Assembly: GCA_902728285.1 (NCBI GenBank)
Contig: CACVBU010001154.1
Span: forward strand, 186,001 to 250,000
Origin: Clytia hemisphaerica
Taxonomy: Eukaryota > Cnidaria > Hydrozoa > Leptothecata > Clytiidae
Length of the DNA stretch: 64,000 nucleotides
Direction: 5' to 3'
Shown: piece after piece, positions 11,094-22,426 of the stretch
How positions within the stretch are numbered: the stretch's first letter is position 1
Layout of the letters: every line of letters begins with the position of its first letter
Position numbers and translations under genes: made by a program
Notes under the pieces: generated by a model
The model's database searches: none
The model's input: only the letters and a program-made list of their open reading frames with translations
Told to the model about the DNA's origin: nothing

Positions 11094-12505
11094 ACACTGT
11101 TCACTGTTCCACTACGCACCCAATACTCGTTTTTCACTGTTCCACTACGCACCCAATACTCGTTTTTGACTGTTCCACTACGCACCCAATACTCGTTTTT
11201 GACTGTTCCGCTACGCACCCAATACTCGTTTTTGACTGTTCCGCTACGCACCCAATACTTGTTTTTCACTGTTCCACTACGCACCCAATACTCGTTTTTC
11301 ACTGTTCCACTACGCACCCAATACTCGTTTTTGACTGTTCCACTACGCACCCAATACTCGTTTTGACTTTGACTACGCACCAATACTTCGTTTTGACTGT
11401 CCGCTACGCACCCAATACTGTTTTTCACGTTCCACTACGCACCCAATACTCGTTTTTGACTGTTCCGCTACGCACCCAATACTTGTTTTTGACTGTTCCG
11501 CTACGCACCCAATACTCGTTTTTCACTGTTCCGCTACGCACCCAATACTCGTTTTTCACTGTTCCGCTACGCACCCAATACTTGTTTTTCACTGTTCCAC
11601 TACGCACCCAATACTCGTTTTTCACTGTTCCGCTACGCACCCAATACTCGTTTTTTTTGACTGACTGTTCCGCTACGCACCCAATACTTGTTTTTGACTG
11701 TTCCGCTACGCACCCAATACTTGTTTTTCACTGTTCCACTACGCACCCAATACTCGTTTTTCACTGTTCCGCTACGCACCCAATACTCGTTTTTGACTGT
11801 TCCGCTACGCACCCAATACTCGTTTTTGACTGTTCCACTACCACGACGCACCCAATACTCGTTTTTTCACTGTTCCACTACGCACCCCAATACCTTGTTT
11901 TTGACTGTTCCGCTACGCACCAATACTCGTTTTTCACTGTTCCACTACGTTCACCGTACGCACCCAATACTCGTTTTACTGTTTCACTGTTCCGCTACGC
12001 ACCCAATACTACGCACCCAATACGTTTTTGACTGTTCCGCTACGCACCCAATTACTCGTTTTCACTGTTCCGCTACGCACCCAATACTCGTTTTTCACTG
12101 TTCCACTACGCACCCAATACTTGTTTTTGACTGTTCCGCTACGCACCCAATACTCGTTTTTCACTGTTCCGCTACGCACCCAATACTCGTTTTTCACTGT
12201 TCCACTACGCACCCAATACTTGTTTTTTCACTGTTCCACTACGCACGCACCCAATACTCGTTTTTCACTGTTCCGCTACGCACCCAATACTCGTTTTTTT
12301 TCACTGTTCCGCTACGCACCCAATAATACTCGTTTTTTCACGTTCCGCTACGCACCCAATACTCGTTTTTCACTGTTCCGCTACACACCCAATACTCGTT
12401 TTTCACTGTTATGCGTCGTACCCAGGACTCATTAGTTCACTGTTCCGCGTCGCACCCAAGTCCAATTTTTTCACTGTTCCGCGTCGCACCCAAGTCCAAT
12501 TTTTT
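11094..12505 (+). repeat. 33-bp tandem repeat array, about 42 copies
   Basis: The consensus is CACTGTTCC(A/G)CTACG, then CACCCAATACTCGTTTTT. Units alternate at a few positions (CAC/GAC start, CCACT/CCGCT, TACTC/TACTT). Toward the right end (from about 11350 and again after 11840) units are disturbed by small insertions, deletions and partial duplications. The unit length is divisible by three, so long open frames appear on both strands (such as repeated CSTTHPILVF). I regard these as artefacts of the array. Confidence 0.95.
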
Positions 12506-12697
12506 CATCCACAAATGTAAACCACATAAGTTATACGCGCGCTTAAAAGAGCGCACGACCACTTTCAAATTTCCTTCGAAGATCCCCCTCGCATCCACCC
12601 GAAAAAGACGTTTTAAGAAAAATTTCCCTAGAAACGGGAACATTTTAAAAACTGAAAAGAGTCAAACATAAAAACTCGTAATATTTTTGAAAATTAT

Positions 12698-13105
12698 GAG
12701 AGTCTTCATTTAAGACGCTCACTATTTGCATTATGCATTGCTCGCTGCTCGCAGTTTGAGCACTCTTGTGACTCCACAATGCAATCCACAAAATGTGCAA
12801 CCGTACATCCTGTGCCCAAGTTCAGGAGTTGCCATAAAGCCATCATGGTAATAACTGGGAGGGCATATTGCTATAATTGTATATTGGCTCGCTGCTTTTG
12901 TAGTTTGAGCACTCTTGGATTGGGTGGAGAGTCTTCATTTAAGACGCTCACTATTTGCATTATGCATTGCTCGCTGCTCGCAGTTTGAACACTCTTGTGA
13001 CTCCACAATGCAATCTACAAAATGTGTAACCGTACATCCTGTGCCCAAGCTCAGTAGTTGCCATAAAGCCATTATGGTAATAACCGGGAGGGCACATTGC
13101 TATAC
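12698..13105. repeat. 229-bp direct duplication
   Basis: The segment starting GAGAGTCTTCATTTAAGACG at 12698 recurs at 12927 with high identity through TGGTAATAACCGGGAGGGCA near 13095. The first copy contains an extra stretch (about 12870-12926) with a second partial GTTTGAGCACTCTTG. It is non-coding by inspection. Confidence 0.85.
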
Positions 13106-14272
13106 ATTGAAATTTATGTTATTTAACTGTTTTTTATATTAAAAAAAGAAAAAGATTCCAACCATTCAAGTGAGCAAAATTCCAAATATTGGGAATTGAA
13201 AGCAAGGAAAGATCAAACGGAGAATGTAGAAAAAGCCCCTGACGCATCTTTCGAATGTTTGCAATGAAGTAATGAAATTTAAATAGTAAAAAGTGTACGA
13301 GCTATACATGGAATAAAACCGAAATATAAAACTAAAATATATTATATAGTCAATTTGATTATGATTTTATCGCCATTTTAAAAATCCGCTTGTCGGTTAA
13401 CCATACTAGAACCTCTTTTTTGTGCAAAATAGCACCACCCCATCATATTTTATATTAAGTTGTTGATTCAATAATGGGCTCCGTTACTGGGTGAGGCTGG
13501 GAAGTCAGCATATCTTCTTTTTTTTTTTTTTTATATCTGATGATTGATAAATACTATAAATGCAAAGTAACACTAAAGTTTCACATTCAAGTATAATGTA
13601 TAATTCAGGTACTGCTATATTTAAATTAAAGATTTGAATTTTTCAAAGTCCTAAAGTCTTGAGGCGGCAGCCAAGTACCAGTTTTTATTTTTATCGGTTT
13701 GTTTGAAAAAATGGTATCAACCACTTAGATTTTCAAGGTATGATAGGGTTTTTCTGACGATTTTTTATGGAGGTTATTTTGTATGAAGGGATATGACACA
13801 CTTTATGAGGCCCCCCCCCCCAGCGGGGTCGCCAATCACGCCATCACGCCAAATTTTTCTCCCATCACGCATCACGCAAAAGTTCTTGATTCTTCAAACT
13901 TCCGGCTACCGTTTTAGAAAAGAGTAGCTACAAGTTTACGTATTTGGAGGAAAAGGAGAAAATGTAAGCCGAAGGTGAAACTTTTTTTGCATTGTGTTTC
14001 ACTAAGACCAACCCCCTGATTCCATGAGGGTGTGAGGAGGCGATTTTTGGAAAAAAAGTAAATCAATTTATGAAACTTTACACCTTATTAAGTGGTATAA
14101 TTCAGATTTTTATAGTGGATTGATATGGCACTCAATCAAAACGGGAATTGTGAAGCAAATCGACAAAAATGCCAATTAGGTGCACCCTTACTATAGGAAT
14201 TTTGTTCTAAAATAAAGCAAACGGGAGCGAGCGCGAAAATTTTACATCTCGGGCCCTCTCATATAGCTAGAA
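13106..14272. other. Unassigned stretch with one weak exon candidate
   Basis: Positions 13141-13268 read KDSNHSSEQNSKYWELKARK and continue to a TGA with plausible codon composition. The stretch could be a terminal exon, but no upstream exon was found. A poly-T run lies at about 13516-13533. The rest contains the repeat listed at 13809 and otherwise nothing I recognise. Confidence 0.2.
13809..13885. repeat. Copy of the GGCCCCCCCAG / TCACGC repeat family
   Basis: A long C run followed by AGCGGGG leads into CACGCCATCACGCC and ATCACGCATCACGC. It matches the left end of the more complete element at 14973. No right end was found. Confidence 0.65.
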
Positions 14273-14610
14273 CTACAATCATGGTCGAAATAGAATGAGA
14301 ATTCCGGTTATTTTAACGTTTTTCAAGATTTAAAGTTCTGGCGAGAAAGTCGATTTTGGGCTATCTCTTTAACTTAATCGAATATTTCAATTTGGGAGGG
14401 GTTTGCAGACTTCCAGGCTATATTCTGAGCCTTATTGGACTATTTTTGAATTTTTGGATCCTGAGATCCTAAGGTCTTAAGTCTAGTGTTAAAACTCAGA
14501 GTTAAAACTCTATCCTTCAAACCTACTTTAGAGCGCTTACAAATCGATTGTGGTTTCAAAACTTCCCGGTGGATTTCCCTTTTTCTCAAATATTACGACC
14601 ATGATTGTAG
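14273..14610. mobile_element. TIR element with CTACAATCATGG ends, 338 bp
   Basis: The left end CTACAATCATGGTCG is mirrored by CGACCATGATTGTAG at the right end. The interior has no open frame of note. A second copy in reverse orientation occupies 18176-18462, and a truncated copy lies in the P450 intron near 20664-20735. It is a non-autonomous DNA-transposon-like family. Confidence 0.8.
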
Positions 14611-14972
14611 TTTTAACTTACGTTATAGGGTGCCCCCACGTGAAAACCTTTATATGCCTTTAAAAAGGCCATTAAAATAAGATAATATTTCAAAGTCTTC
14701 AAAGGAGGAGCTTCGATTTTTTCGTAGATTTATTTACAGTATGGCTTTTAACCATGAAACTTGGTTGGTAGTTTCATGCTTTAATTCTGATGCTACTATA
14801 CGAAAAGAAACAAAAGTTAATCAAATTCTTTAACCTTTTAATTAGATGCCTTCGATGTCATCAATTCAAGATTTATCGTAAGATTACAATTTTAGAAAAG
14901 CAATTTCTACAACTAAAAGATAGTTGCATTTTTTCCCAAGAGCAATCTTTTGATTAATAAAAATGTTAATAG

Positions 14973-15243
14973 GGCCCCCCCAGCGGCTTGCATGAATGCA
15001 TGAAAATTGAAAAAAGAATGCGTGAATGCGTGAATTACAAAAGTGTTTTTAGTTGTGAAAATGTGACTGTCCAACTTTTAGCATTTCTCGCATTTCTAAA
15101 GTTGAAATCATGCATCGCGCGTCAAAATTTTGTCTTATCACGATCACGCTTGATCACGCCATCACGCCAAAAAATATTCTAAATCACGCGATCACACCAA
15201 AAAATAACCCCAATCACTCCATCACACTAACCGCTGGTGGGCC
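14973..15243. mobile_element. TCACGC-family element with matched ends, 271 bp
   Basis: GGCCCCCCCAGCGG at the left end is mirrored by CCGCTGGTGGGCC at the right end. The interior contains GAATGCGTGAATGCGTGAAT on the left and several (A)TCACGCC words on the right. These words are near reverse complements of each other, so much of the element can fold. It is the most complete member of a family with fragments at 4241, 13809 and about 51657-51685. Confidence 0.7.
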
Positions 15244-15792
15244 TCCTCTATGTTACAAACAGTAGCGTAGTGGCAGAGGGCAGAGGCGGAAAGTAGCCCT
15301 AGTTATTTTACTAGTGGTTTATTTTAGGGGGCGCCGAAAAAAAAGGCAATCCAAAAAGACAAACCAAATTCCCTTCTCCCTTTTTTACCTCGCAAATAGC
15401 AGTTTTCAACCCTAAAAAGAGAAGAAATTTTCGAGTAATTTTCACGCCCACTACGCTCGCGTAGTTTATATGTATACACTCAATTTTCCTCGTAAGGGGC
15501 CCCGAATTGCCAAATTTTCCATTTTGCCTCCCCAGTGTTGTTCAAACCACCGCGTTACTGGTTGAAAAACTGTCATAGACTCAAAATTAAAAGAAAAATT
15601 GCGATAGAAAAATTTCTTTTTCTTATTTACACAACTAGTTTTTCGCCATGAAAGTCCAGTTGTTTTCCGTACATAAGGGCTCTGGACAATTTTTCGATTG
15701 TACACCAACTTAAACGGCAATTTCTGCATTTTAAAAAGATTAATTAATGTATAACTTTTTATATATGTCCTGTTAAACCTACCTTTATAGAA

Positions 15793-16050
15793 ACCGTAGC
15801 ATAAAGGTAGAGCATCCAGCTACGGTGCACAAGGTTGTGGGTTCGAACCCCAGCCGGATCATACCAAAGATTCCCAAAATGGTACTTGATGCCTCTCTGC
15901 TTGATGCTCAGCAACTAAAGAGACGGGTCAAGGGTAAGTGGAGAAATCCAGGGAAAGGAGTGGCGCCTTCCCCTACCTTCGGGTAGACAGCTATACGAAA
16001 AGGGAGCCTTCGGGTCGCCCTCGACTGCGGTCGCAAACTTACTTACTTAC
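15793..16050 (+). mobile_element. tRNA-derived SINE with target-site duplication
   Basis: The 5' part carries a pol III box A (TAGCATAAAGG, 15797-15807) and a near-perfect box B (GGTTCGAACCC, 15840-15850), spaced as in a tRNA. A tRNA-unrelated body of about 170 bases follows, and a short ACTT tail ends the element. TTATAGAA occurs immediately before (15785-15792) and after it (16051-16058), a target-site duplication. The acceptor-stem pairing expected of a functional tRNA is absent, so it is a SINE and not a tRNA gene. Confidence 0.85.
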
Positions 16051-16628
16051 TTATAGAATTTAAAAATCGAAAAATAGAAATGAAAAAATTAAATGAAGAA
16101 GAAAACGAAGAGTTTTTCGAAGAAGAGTATTTCACCTTTCAAAGCCCTAATTTCGGTAAAAATGAAACATTTTGAATTTTTTTTTGGTTAAGGTGATGTA
16201 GCTATTTAGTATCTAAAAATGTTATTTCGGAAAATTTTTGTGGAAGTATCTTTCCTTTAAAATCTCCAAAAAACCTCATTTTTGGCAATTTTCTCCACTA
16301 AATTTCCATACGAAAACAGCTATAACTTGGGATGTAGCCAAATAGAAAATCTTTCCGAAAAAATCTGAATAAGGAAATTATTTGTCATTAACTTAAAAAA
16401 AGTCTAAAACAACAAAATGATTTCCCGAAGGAGATTAGGCTTTTTTGTGAAAAGTATATGAATTACGTCGTTATGATGTTTTATCAAGGTCCATGCCACA
16501 CTTATTCCTCAATTACTCATGATGTATTTACTTAAATTTATCTTTTCAAAAGCAGTTTGTTCTTAAACATGTCAAATAAGCAAAAATATAAGGTTTTATC
16601 TTCAAATTCTGAAATTGATTTTTCACTA

Positions 16629-16879
16629 CAGGGTGTCCCTAATTAAAGTATCGAGTTTGAACATGCGATTGAGTAGAAAAGTTTGTGTGTGTTATCGCTA
16701 AAATATAAGAACGTTCTCCATCGCACAGGCTTATTACAAAAGGTAGTTACAACGTATAAATTAATCGTAATGACAAAGAAAAAAGAGGGAGAGCTTAAAA
16801 TACAATTTTGTAAACACGCACATAAAACTTTCTACTCATAGTTGTGTTTCGACTCGATACTTTAATTAGGGACACCCTG
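16629..16879. mobile_element. TA-flanked MITE with CAGGGTGTCCC ends, 251 bp
   Basis: CAGGGTGTCCCTAATTAAAG is mirrored exactly by CTTTAATTAGGGACACCCTG, and the similarity extends further inward to ATCGAGT/ACTCGAT. The element is flanked by TA on both sides (16627-16628 and 16880-16881), the target duplication of Tc1/mariner-type transposition. No transposase frame is present. Confidence 0.88.
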
Positions 16880-16906
16880 TATGGGCAGAGCCCTTAAGAC
16901 ACTTCA

Positions 16907-17087
16907 AATAGACTTTATCGGAGTTTTTTATATTTAAAAAAAAGCGATGCATTGTGGGATTGTTTCGAGTGTATTACAATAGAAATCTCTTAGGAATTCT
17001 TCGAGGGAATTTTATTGTAATACACTCGAAACAATCCCACAATGCATCGCTTTTTTAGAAATATAAAAAACTCCGATAAGGTCTATT
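16907..17087. mobile_element. 181-bp near-perfect hairpin element
   Basis: The left arm (AATAGACTTTATCGGAG, later GCGATGCATTGTGGGATTG) pairs with the right arm (CAATCCCACAATGCATCGC, later CTCCGATAAGGTCTATT). The loop is only about 30 bases. Nearly the entire sequence is arm. Confidence 0.85.
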
Positions 17088-18175
17088 ATGCGCAATTGAA
17101 AAAATGGGAATTTTGAAATCTTACACGTAGGAAGAAAACTGAAGAAAAGATACTGCTTACTGTCGGTGCCATTGAGTTTAAAACCTTTTCTTTACCATAT
17201 TTTGGTAACACTTTGCATCCCCTACGTTTTATATACCAAACAAACTCTCTCGATGAGCAGGATTCAAAAATAAAATAATTTTTTTTTCAGATTTTTGAAA
17301 ATAATTCTTGAAAATGCTTACCACCCCCTGTAAAATATGGTTTAAATTAACCCATTTTGTTGCTAGAATTTTTCTGAAAATTTCGAACGAAATAATCCAG
17401 CCGTTTAAGAAAAATTTTAATTTTCATTTTTTTTTAATTTGTTACTATATGGCAACAAGGGTAAAAAAAGGGTTAAACCCGAAGAGCTAGAGGAGAATCT
17501 TTAACCTTTCTCAGGCAAGAAAAGTGAAGACACTTGATTTCCCATCCAGAACACCCACGCACGTGGTTTTCACACAAACGCAGGATTGAAAATAAAATAT
17601 ACCGCTAGATTTCGAAAAACGTAGTACTCAAAAACAAAGAAACCACTAGATACAACCCGTCGTCATGATTAAGGCGCGTTCTCTGGATGGGAAACTAATT
17701 ATGGATATGAAATTGAGTATCTTCATTTCCCATCCATAGGTTTCTCCTCTAGCCCCTTCGGAGCTTTAAACTCGATGGTCGGTGCATTATATGGTCGCAA
17801 TTTGAATTGTTTTGATGTCGGTACTAATTAATAATTAGCTCTCTATTTTGTTTTCCAGCGTAGTGTCTTAACACATTAATGTTTCGCGTAGTCCCTTGAG
17901 ACTTTTGATACTGTTTTCCTATTGTATAATTTAGTGTAGCCTTTTATGACGTAGCATTTTAAAGGCGTTTGACAGCGTTGTCTTTCATGTCTTTTTTGTA
18001 TTATTCGCAAAGTCGCTCTTGAAGAGTATGAGTGAGAAGAGAATTTGATATCTTTCAAGAAGGGATTTTTATGTTCGAAACTTAAAGCATTTTTTTGCTA
18101 ATGGTAAAGAATTTCTTGCATTTGAGGTGAAGTTTTAAAGCACTATCAAGTGTTTTAGTAAGTATATTTTTCCAC
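17088..18175. other. Gene-free stretch
   Basis: A CCCATCCA word with flanking similarity appears in opposite orientation at about 17542 and 17730, perhaps the ends of a worn element. AAACAAAGAAACCACTAGAT at 17633 resembles sequence inside the foldback at about 60066. No coding exon is supported. Confidence 0.3.
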
Positions 18176-18462
18176 CTACAATCATGGACATAATATTTGG
18201 GACAAAAGGGAAATCCCCAGTGAAACCACAAATGATTTGGAAGTACCTTAATTTAAGGTGCGAATGTGGAGTTTTAATTCTGAGTCCAAAGATGCTCCAA
18301 AAAGGCTGAGAATATAGCCTAGAAGCTGGTCAACCCCTCCAAAATTGAAATATTCGATGAGGTCAAATGGCAAGCCCGAAATCGTCATTCTCGCCCGAAC
18401 TTTAATTTCTGGATAACGGTGAAATACACAGAATTCTCAATATATTTCGTCCATGATTGTAG
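18176..18462. mobile_element. Second CTACAATCATGG TIR element, 287 bp
   Basis: It runs from CTACAATCATGGACATAATA to CGTCCATGATTGTAG. Its interior is recognisable as the reverse complement of the 14273 element (for example the AGAATATAGCCT and GAAATATTCGAT blocks), with many substitutions and small gaps. Confidence 0.8.
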
Positions 18463-18752
18463 AATTATTAGCGTTGTTGTTTTGGACTTTCTGACTCTAG
18501 CCTTAGATTTCTTGATGTCTTGAAAGCTAATTTTCAGGCCTTGTCAAACCTTTTTTCTAAGCAAATTTGTGTACTTTATTTTTTAACCTGCATTATGTAT
18601 ATGTCATCAAGATCGTTCAAACTTACTGTATTTCACGGACTAAAAAGTCCATACGGACAACATTTAATACGGACTAAAAAAGTTTTTATAATACAAATTT
18701 GTAAAACACGGACTTTTCTAATAATTAAATCGAAAAAGGTTCAGGCACCCCT

Positions 18753-19448
18753 GCTCGGGCAAGTTACGGCCTGTGCGAAAAATTAACGAATCAATCAAAT
18801 AACGCGTTGTTCCACCACTTTTTCGGGAAAAATTTTTGGTTATTTTCAATCGTCATATTAATGCCTTTTCAAAAAGTCCTGGGTAAAAAATTCTGTTTCA
18901 GCGATTTTGATAAAATTAAGGAAAAACACTATTGCTGACGTCAGCAAAAATTTAAAATGCTAATAACTCCTGGAATATTTGTCGAAATGAGCTCAAATTT
19001 GGTACGAATGTAGGATTCACAAATACCTTTCGTTTCTCAAAAAGAAATTTTCTCAAAATTGATGACGTCAGCAAAAATCAACAATTTTCGTTTTCCTCAA
19101 AAAAAGCTGACGTCATCAATTTTTAGGTCAATTTTTTACATCAGCAAAAAATTTTTGGAAATGAAAGACATCTATCCACCCTACCTTCGCATAAAATTTG
19201 AGCTCATTTCAATAAATAATCCAGGAGTTAATAGTATTTCAAATTTTTGGTGACGTCAGCAAAAAGAGTTATGCCTTAATTTTCCCAAAATGGCTGAAAA
19301 AGAATTTTTGGCCCAGGACTTTTTGGAAAGGTATTAATATGAAGAGTGAAAAAAACAAACACTTTTTGATAAAAAGGGGTGGAACAACTGGCCGTCACGG
19401 CCGTCACGATTCATCGATTTTTTTGCACAGGCCGCTACTTGCCTGAGT
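18753..19448. mobile_element. Foldback element, about 0.7 kb, with four TGACGTCA sites
   Basis: GCTCGGGCAAGTTACGGCCT at the left end is mirrored by AGGCCGCTACTTGCCTGAGT at the right end. Similarity continues through almost the whole length with gaps, leaving hardly any unique centre. TGACGTCA occurs at about 18940, 19063, 19110 and 19252. No coding frame is credible. A second foldback of the same style lies at 21776-22426. Confidence 0.8.
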
Positions 19449-20039
19449 GAATAACGGTTCAAAACCTAAAAATGACACAATGAATGCATATTCAGCATTG
19501 CTCCAAGATTCTAAGTACCGAATCCTTTAAAACAATTATCATTGATTACCTCATCGGCCCTTTTTACACTGGACCTTCATGGTGTTATTCTTTGGCTGGT
19601 GGTGTATAATAAGGGTCGGCGTAATAAGGCTCAACATTTTCCATATTTCACTGAAAAGCGGCATTATTTTTGGACCAATTTTTCTCAATTTAATGGGTTT
19701 CAAGTGCAAGTATAAATAAAAAACGACCATGTTTTAATCCGTACCCAAATATTCACGAAATATTGATATTTAATGTAATATACTAAAGTCCATTTGCTCT
19801 CTTTTTTGCTACCATAAGGAAACCATGCCAGTGTAGTTAGAGTAGTTCCCTTGAGAGTGGTTTCCACATGGTAGGAAAAAAACGTGCACAATTAAAAGCG
19901 AATAGCCCACCACGCGATCTTTTATCACTTTGTGTTAGGGAAAATCCTTGTTCGTCTGGTGCAAGCTAAATTTAATCTCTTTCTTTTTTGTTCTATGAAC
20001 AGTTTGAAGGCAATACAACTATAAAACATTCCATGGAAA
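19449..20039. other. 5' flank of the P450 locus
   Basis: No gene is seen. A pyrimidine-rich tract ends at an AG at 20001-20002, 37 bases before the P450 start codon. This could be a 5' UTR intron acceptor or a trans-splice acceptor. Confidence 0.35.
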
Positions 20040-20663
20040 ATGATACCAATGATATTAGAATGGATAACATATCTCCTGTTGGCTGTTGTTGTATACAATT
20101 TGATAGTTTACCTAAACCATGTATATCATTTGAAAGACTATCCCCCAGGCCCTTTTCCTCTCCCTTTAATCGGGAACTTGCATTGTATTGATTTTAAAAG
20201 GCCTCACAAAACATATCAAAAACTGACAAAAGTTTATGGAGATGTATTCTCGATCAGCTTTGGTATGGAGAGAATCGTCATGGTGAATACAATAGAACAA
20301 GCCAAAGAGGCGCTCGTGACAAAATCTGCTGAATTCGCAGGTAGGCCATCAAACCACCATGCATTTGCTATGATAACAAGAAATTATCAAGATTTAGTCT
20401 TTGCTGATTATGGTTCACACTGGTTAATGCTTCGAAAATTAGCAATCAGATCCTTAAAAATGTATGCTAATCTAGATGGAAAACTTGAAGTGAAAGTTGC
20501 ACAAGAAGTTGAACAAATGAATGGACGATTAATGGAGAAAATTAATGAACCTGTCAATCTTAACGTGGAAATAAGTAAGTTTTTTCAGACAGTTTCTTTA
20601 GAAATTATCTACCGAACGTCTCTAATTTCCTCTGTCAAAAGTAAAGATATCTGCAATCAAAGC

Positions 20664-20735
20664 CATAATATTTGAGAAAAAAGGGAAATCTACTGGGAAG
20701 TTTTTGAACCACAATCGATTTGTAAGTGCTCCTCA
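20664..20735. repeat. Truncated CTACAATCATGG-family copy in P450 intron 1
   Basis: CATAATATTTGAGAAAAAAG through CCACAATCGATTTGTAAG matches the reverse complement of about 14535-14596. The terminal repeats are missing. Confidence 0.65.
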
Positions 20736-20760
20736 TTTTTCTGACACTATCTACTTTAAG

Positions 20761-21251
20761 CGTACAAACTTTCGCGAAATTTACGACATTTACTTTCGCG
20801 AATTTAAGGAACAAATATTTTTCGCGAGCATAAACCTTCGTGAATTGGGTGATCCAAATGAGAGGTCGAAAATTCGCGAAATTTACGACATTTACTTTCG
20901 CGAATTTAAGGAAAAAATATTTTTCGCGAGCATAAACTTTTGTGAATTGGGTGATCAAAAATGAAAATTTTCACACCAAAAATAGCTTAAAAGTGACAAA
21001 TGCTTCTTGAATTCGATTAAAAACTGGTAATATATGACTTGAATGAGGCTTTCAAGGAATAAAAATGCTATAATTACTATTTTGTTATTCTGATTTCAAA
21101 ACTTTACAGATTTTCAACTTTTTCAAGAATTTTTTGTGAGCATAAACTTTCGCGAATCGCCTTGTTAAGAATTTTCAAAGACATTTTCTTTCGCGAAAAA
21201 GGTCAAAATTCGCAAAAATCTTGAAAGTTTCTGCTAGCGAAAGTTTGTACG
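20761..21251. mobile_element. TIR element with TTCGCGAA words and a 102-bp internal duplication
   Basis: CGTACAAACTTTCGCGAAAT at the left is mirrored by TAGCGAAAGTTTGTACG at the right. Inside, a block starting TCGCGAAATTTACGACATTT is repeated directly with a 102-base period (20772 and 20874). CTCATTTTTCTGACA occurs just outside each end (about 20732 and 21276), so the element may have inserted into, or carried along, a larger duplicated unit. Confidence 0.7.
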
Positions 21252-21775
21252 TCTAATACTTGAACGCCCCTGTCTCATTTTTCTGACAATATCTACTACT
21301 TGAACACCCCTGTGAGGTGACTCTGAATAAAATCAAAATTTGAGATAAAAAAACTCACTGGGGTTGAAATTTTTACCTTCACCGGGATAGGGAGAAATAT
21401 TTTCCCTGAGTTCAAACTATAGAACTGATAACCTTAGTATATTTTGGCGTTTTGGCTCCATCCTTCTTATGAGATTTAATTATAATAATTGTGAGTGGGA
21501 TGTCATCATGTCAAAAGTCTTTAAAAAAAGTCGAAAATGAAGATGAAAAATGAATAAGAAAAAATAAACTCCTGGTAGAAGGGCTTACAGTAATGAATGG
21601 TTTAATTTTTTCCCACTTTTAGGGTTGTTCATGACAAATATTATCTCCACAATAGTACTTGGTGAAAGATACGAAAATATAGAAAACCCCACATTTCAAA
21701 AGATATTAGAATTAAATAACTATTTACATTATGCTGTATATCATGGTGATCCAATTTCAATTTCAAAATCTCCAC

Positions 21776-22426
21776 GGGAATAAGGCGGGTTCGTGGAGGT
21801 CAAAATTCTTGCAACGTTACAAATCATTTTCAGAAGCTCCTTTTGGGCTCAAACGAAGCGTATAACTAATTGAAATAAGATTCAGTCTAGGCAGATGTTT
21901 TTTCATTTCGAAATTTTGCGTAATTCGCAAAAATCCTCAATTTTGCGCTATTTTGATGACGTCATAAAAATTGAAATTCAATAACTTGATAGAATCAGCA
22001 ATAATTTGCAAACTTCACCAAAGATGCATTTCAATGCAAATTCTCAAAAAAATTTCAAAATTTTCAAATCTTGATGACGTCAGCATTTTTTGAGGATTTT
22101 AGTTTTTTTGCCTTAAAAATGATGACGTCATCAAATTTCATAATTTTTTTTATTTAATTCTGAGAACATTATTGATATGCATCTTTGGTCAAAATTTGAA
22201 ATTATTTTGGTAATTGTATCAAAAGTTATTGGGATTTTAATTATTATGACGTCATCAAAATAGCGCAAAATTGAGGATTTTTGCGAATTACGCAAAATTT
22301 CAAAGTGAAAAAACATCTGCCTAGACTGAATTCTATTCTACTTAGTCATACGCTTTGTTTGAGCCCAAAATGAGCTTCTGAAAATGATTTGTAACGTTGC
22401 AAGCATTTTGACCCCGCCTTAATCCC
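21776..22426. mobile_element. Foldback element, about 0.65 kb, inside the P450 coding region; four TGACGTCA sites
   Basis: GGGAATAAGGCGGG at the left is mirrored by CCCGCCTTAATCCCC at the right. The arms (AACGTTACAAATCATTTTCA, CTAGGCAGATGTTTTTTCA and so on) pair over nearly the whole length. TGACGTCA occurs at about 21957, 22076, 22123 and 22248. Removing it would rejoin P450 codons in one frame at SKSP and LRWQ, which supports insertion into an exon. Confidence 0.85.

Noticed and set aside
11072-12435. Long open frames (up to 319 codons) over the 33-bp array
   Set aside because: The unit length is a multiple of three and lacks stops, so frames open on both strands; there is no start context, splice site or conserved protein.
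11094-12505. A CRISPR array (short regular repeats)
   Set aside because: There are no unique spacers between units and the sequence is eukaryotic; it is a tandem minisatellite.
15791-15863. A tRNA gene
   Set aside because: Box A and box B are present but the acceptor and anticodon stems do not pair properly, and a 3' body, ACTT tail and target-site duplication show it is a SINE.
20635-20964. Opposing frames of 86-107 codons in P450 intron 1
   Set aside because: They arise from the 102-bp duplicated TTCGCGAA-rich block of a TIR element.
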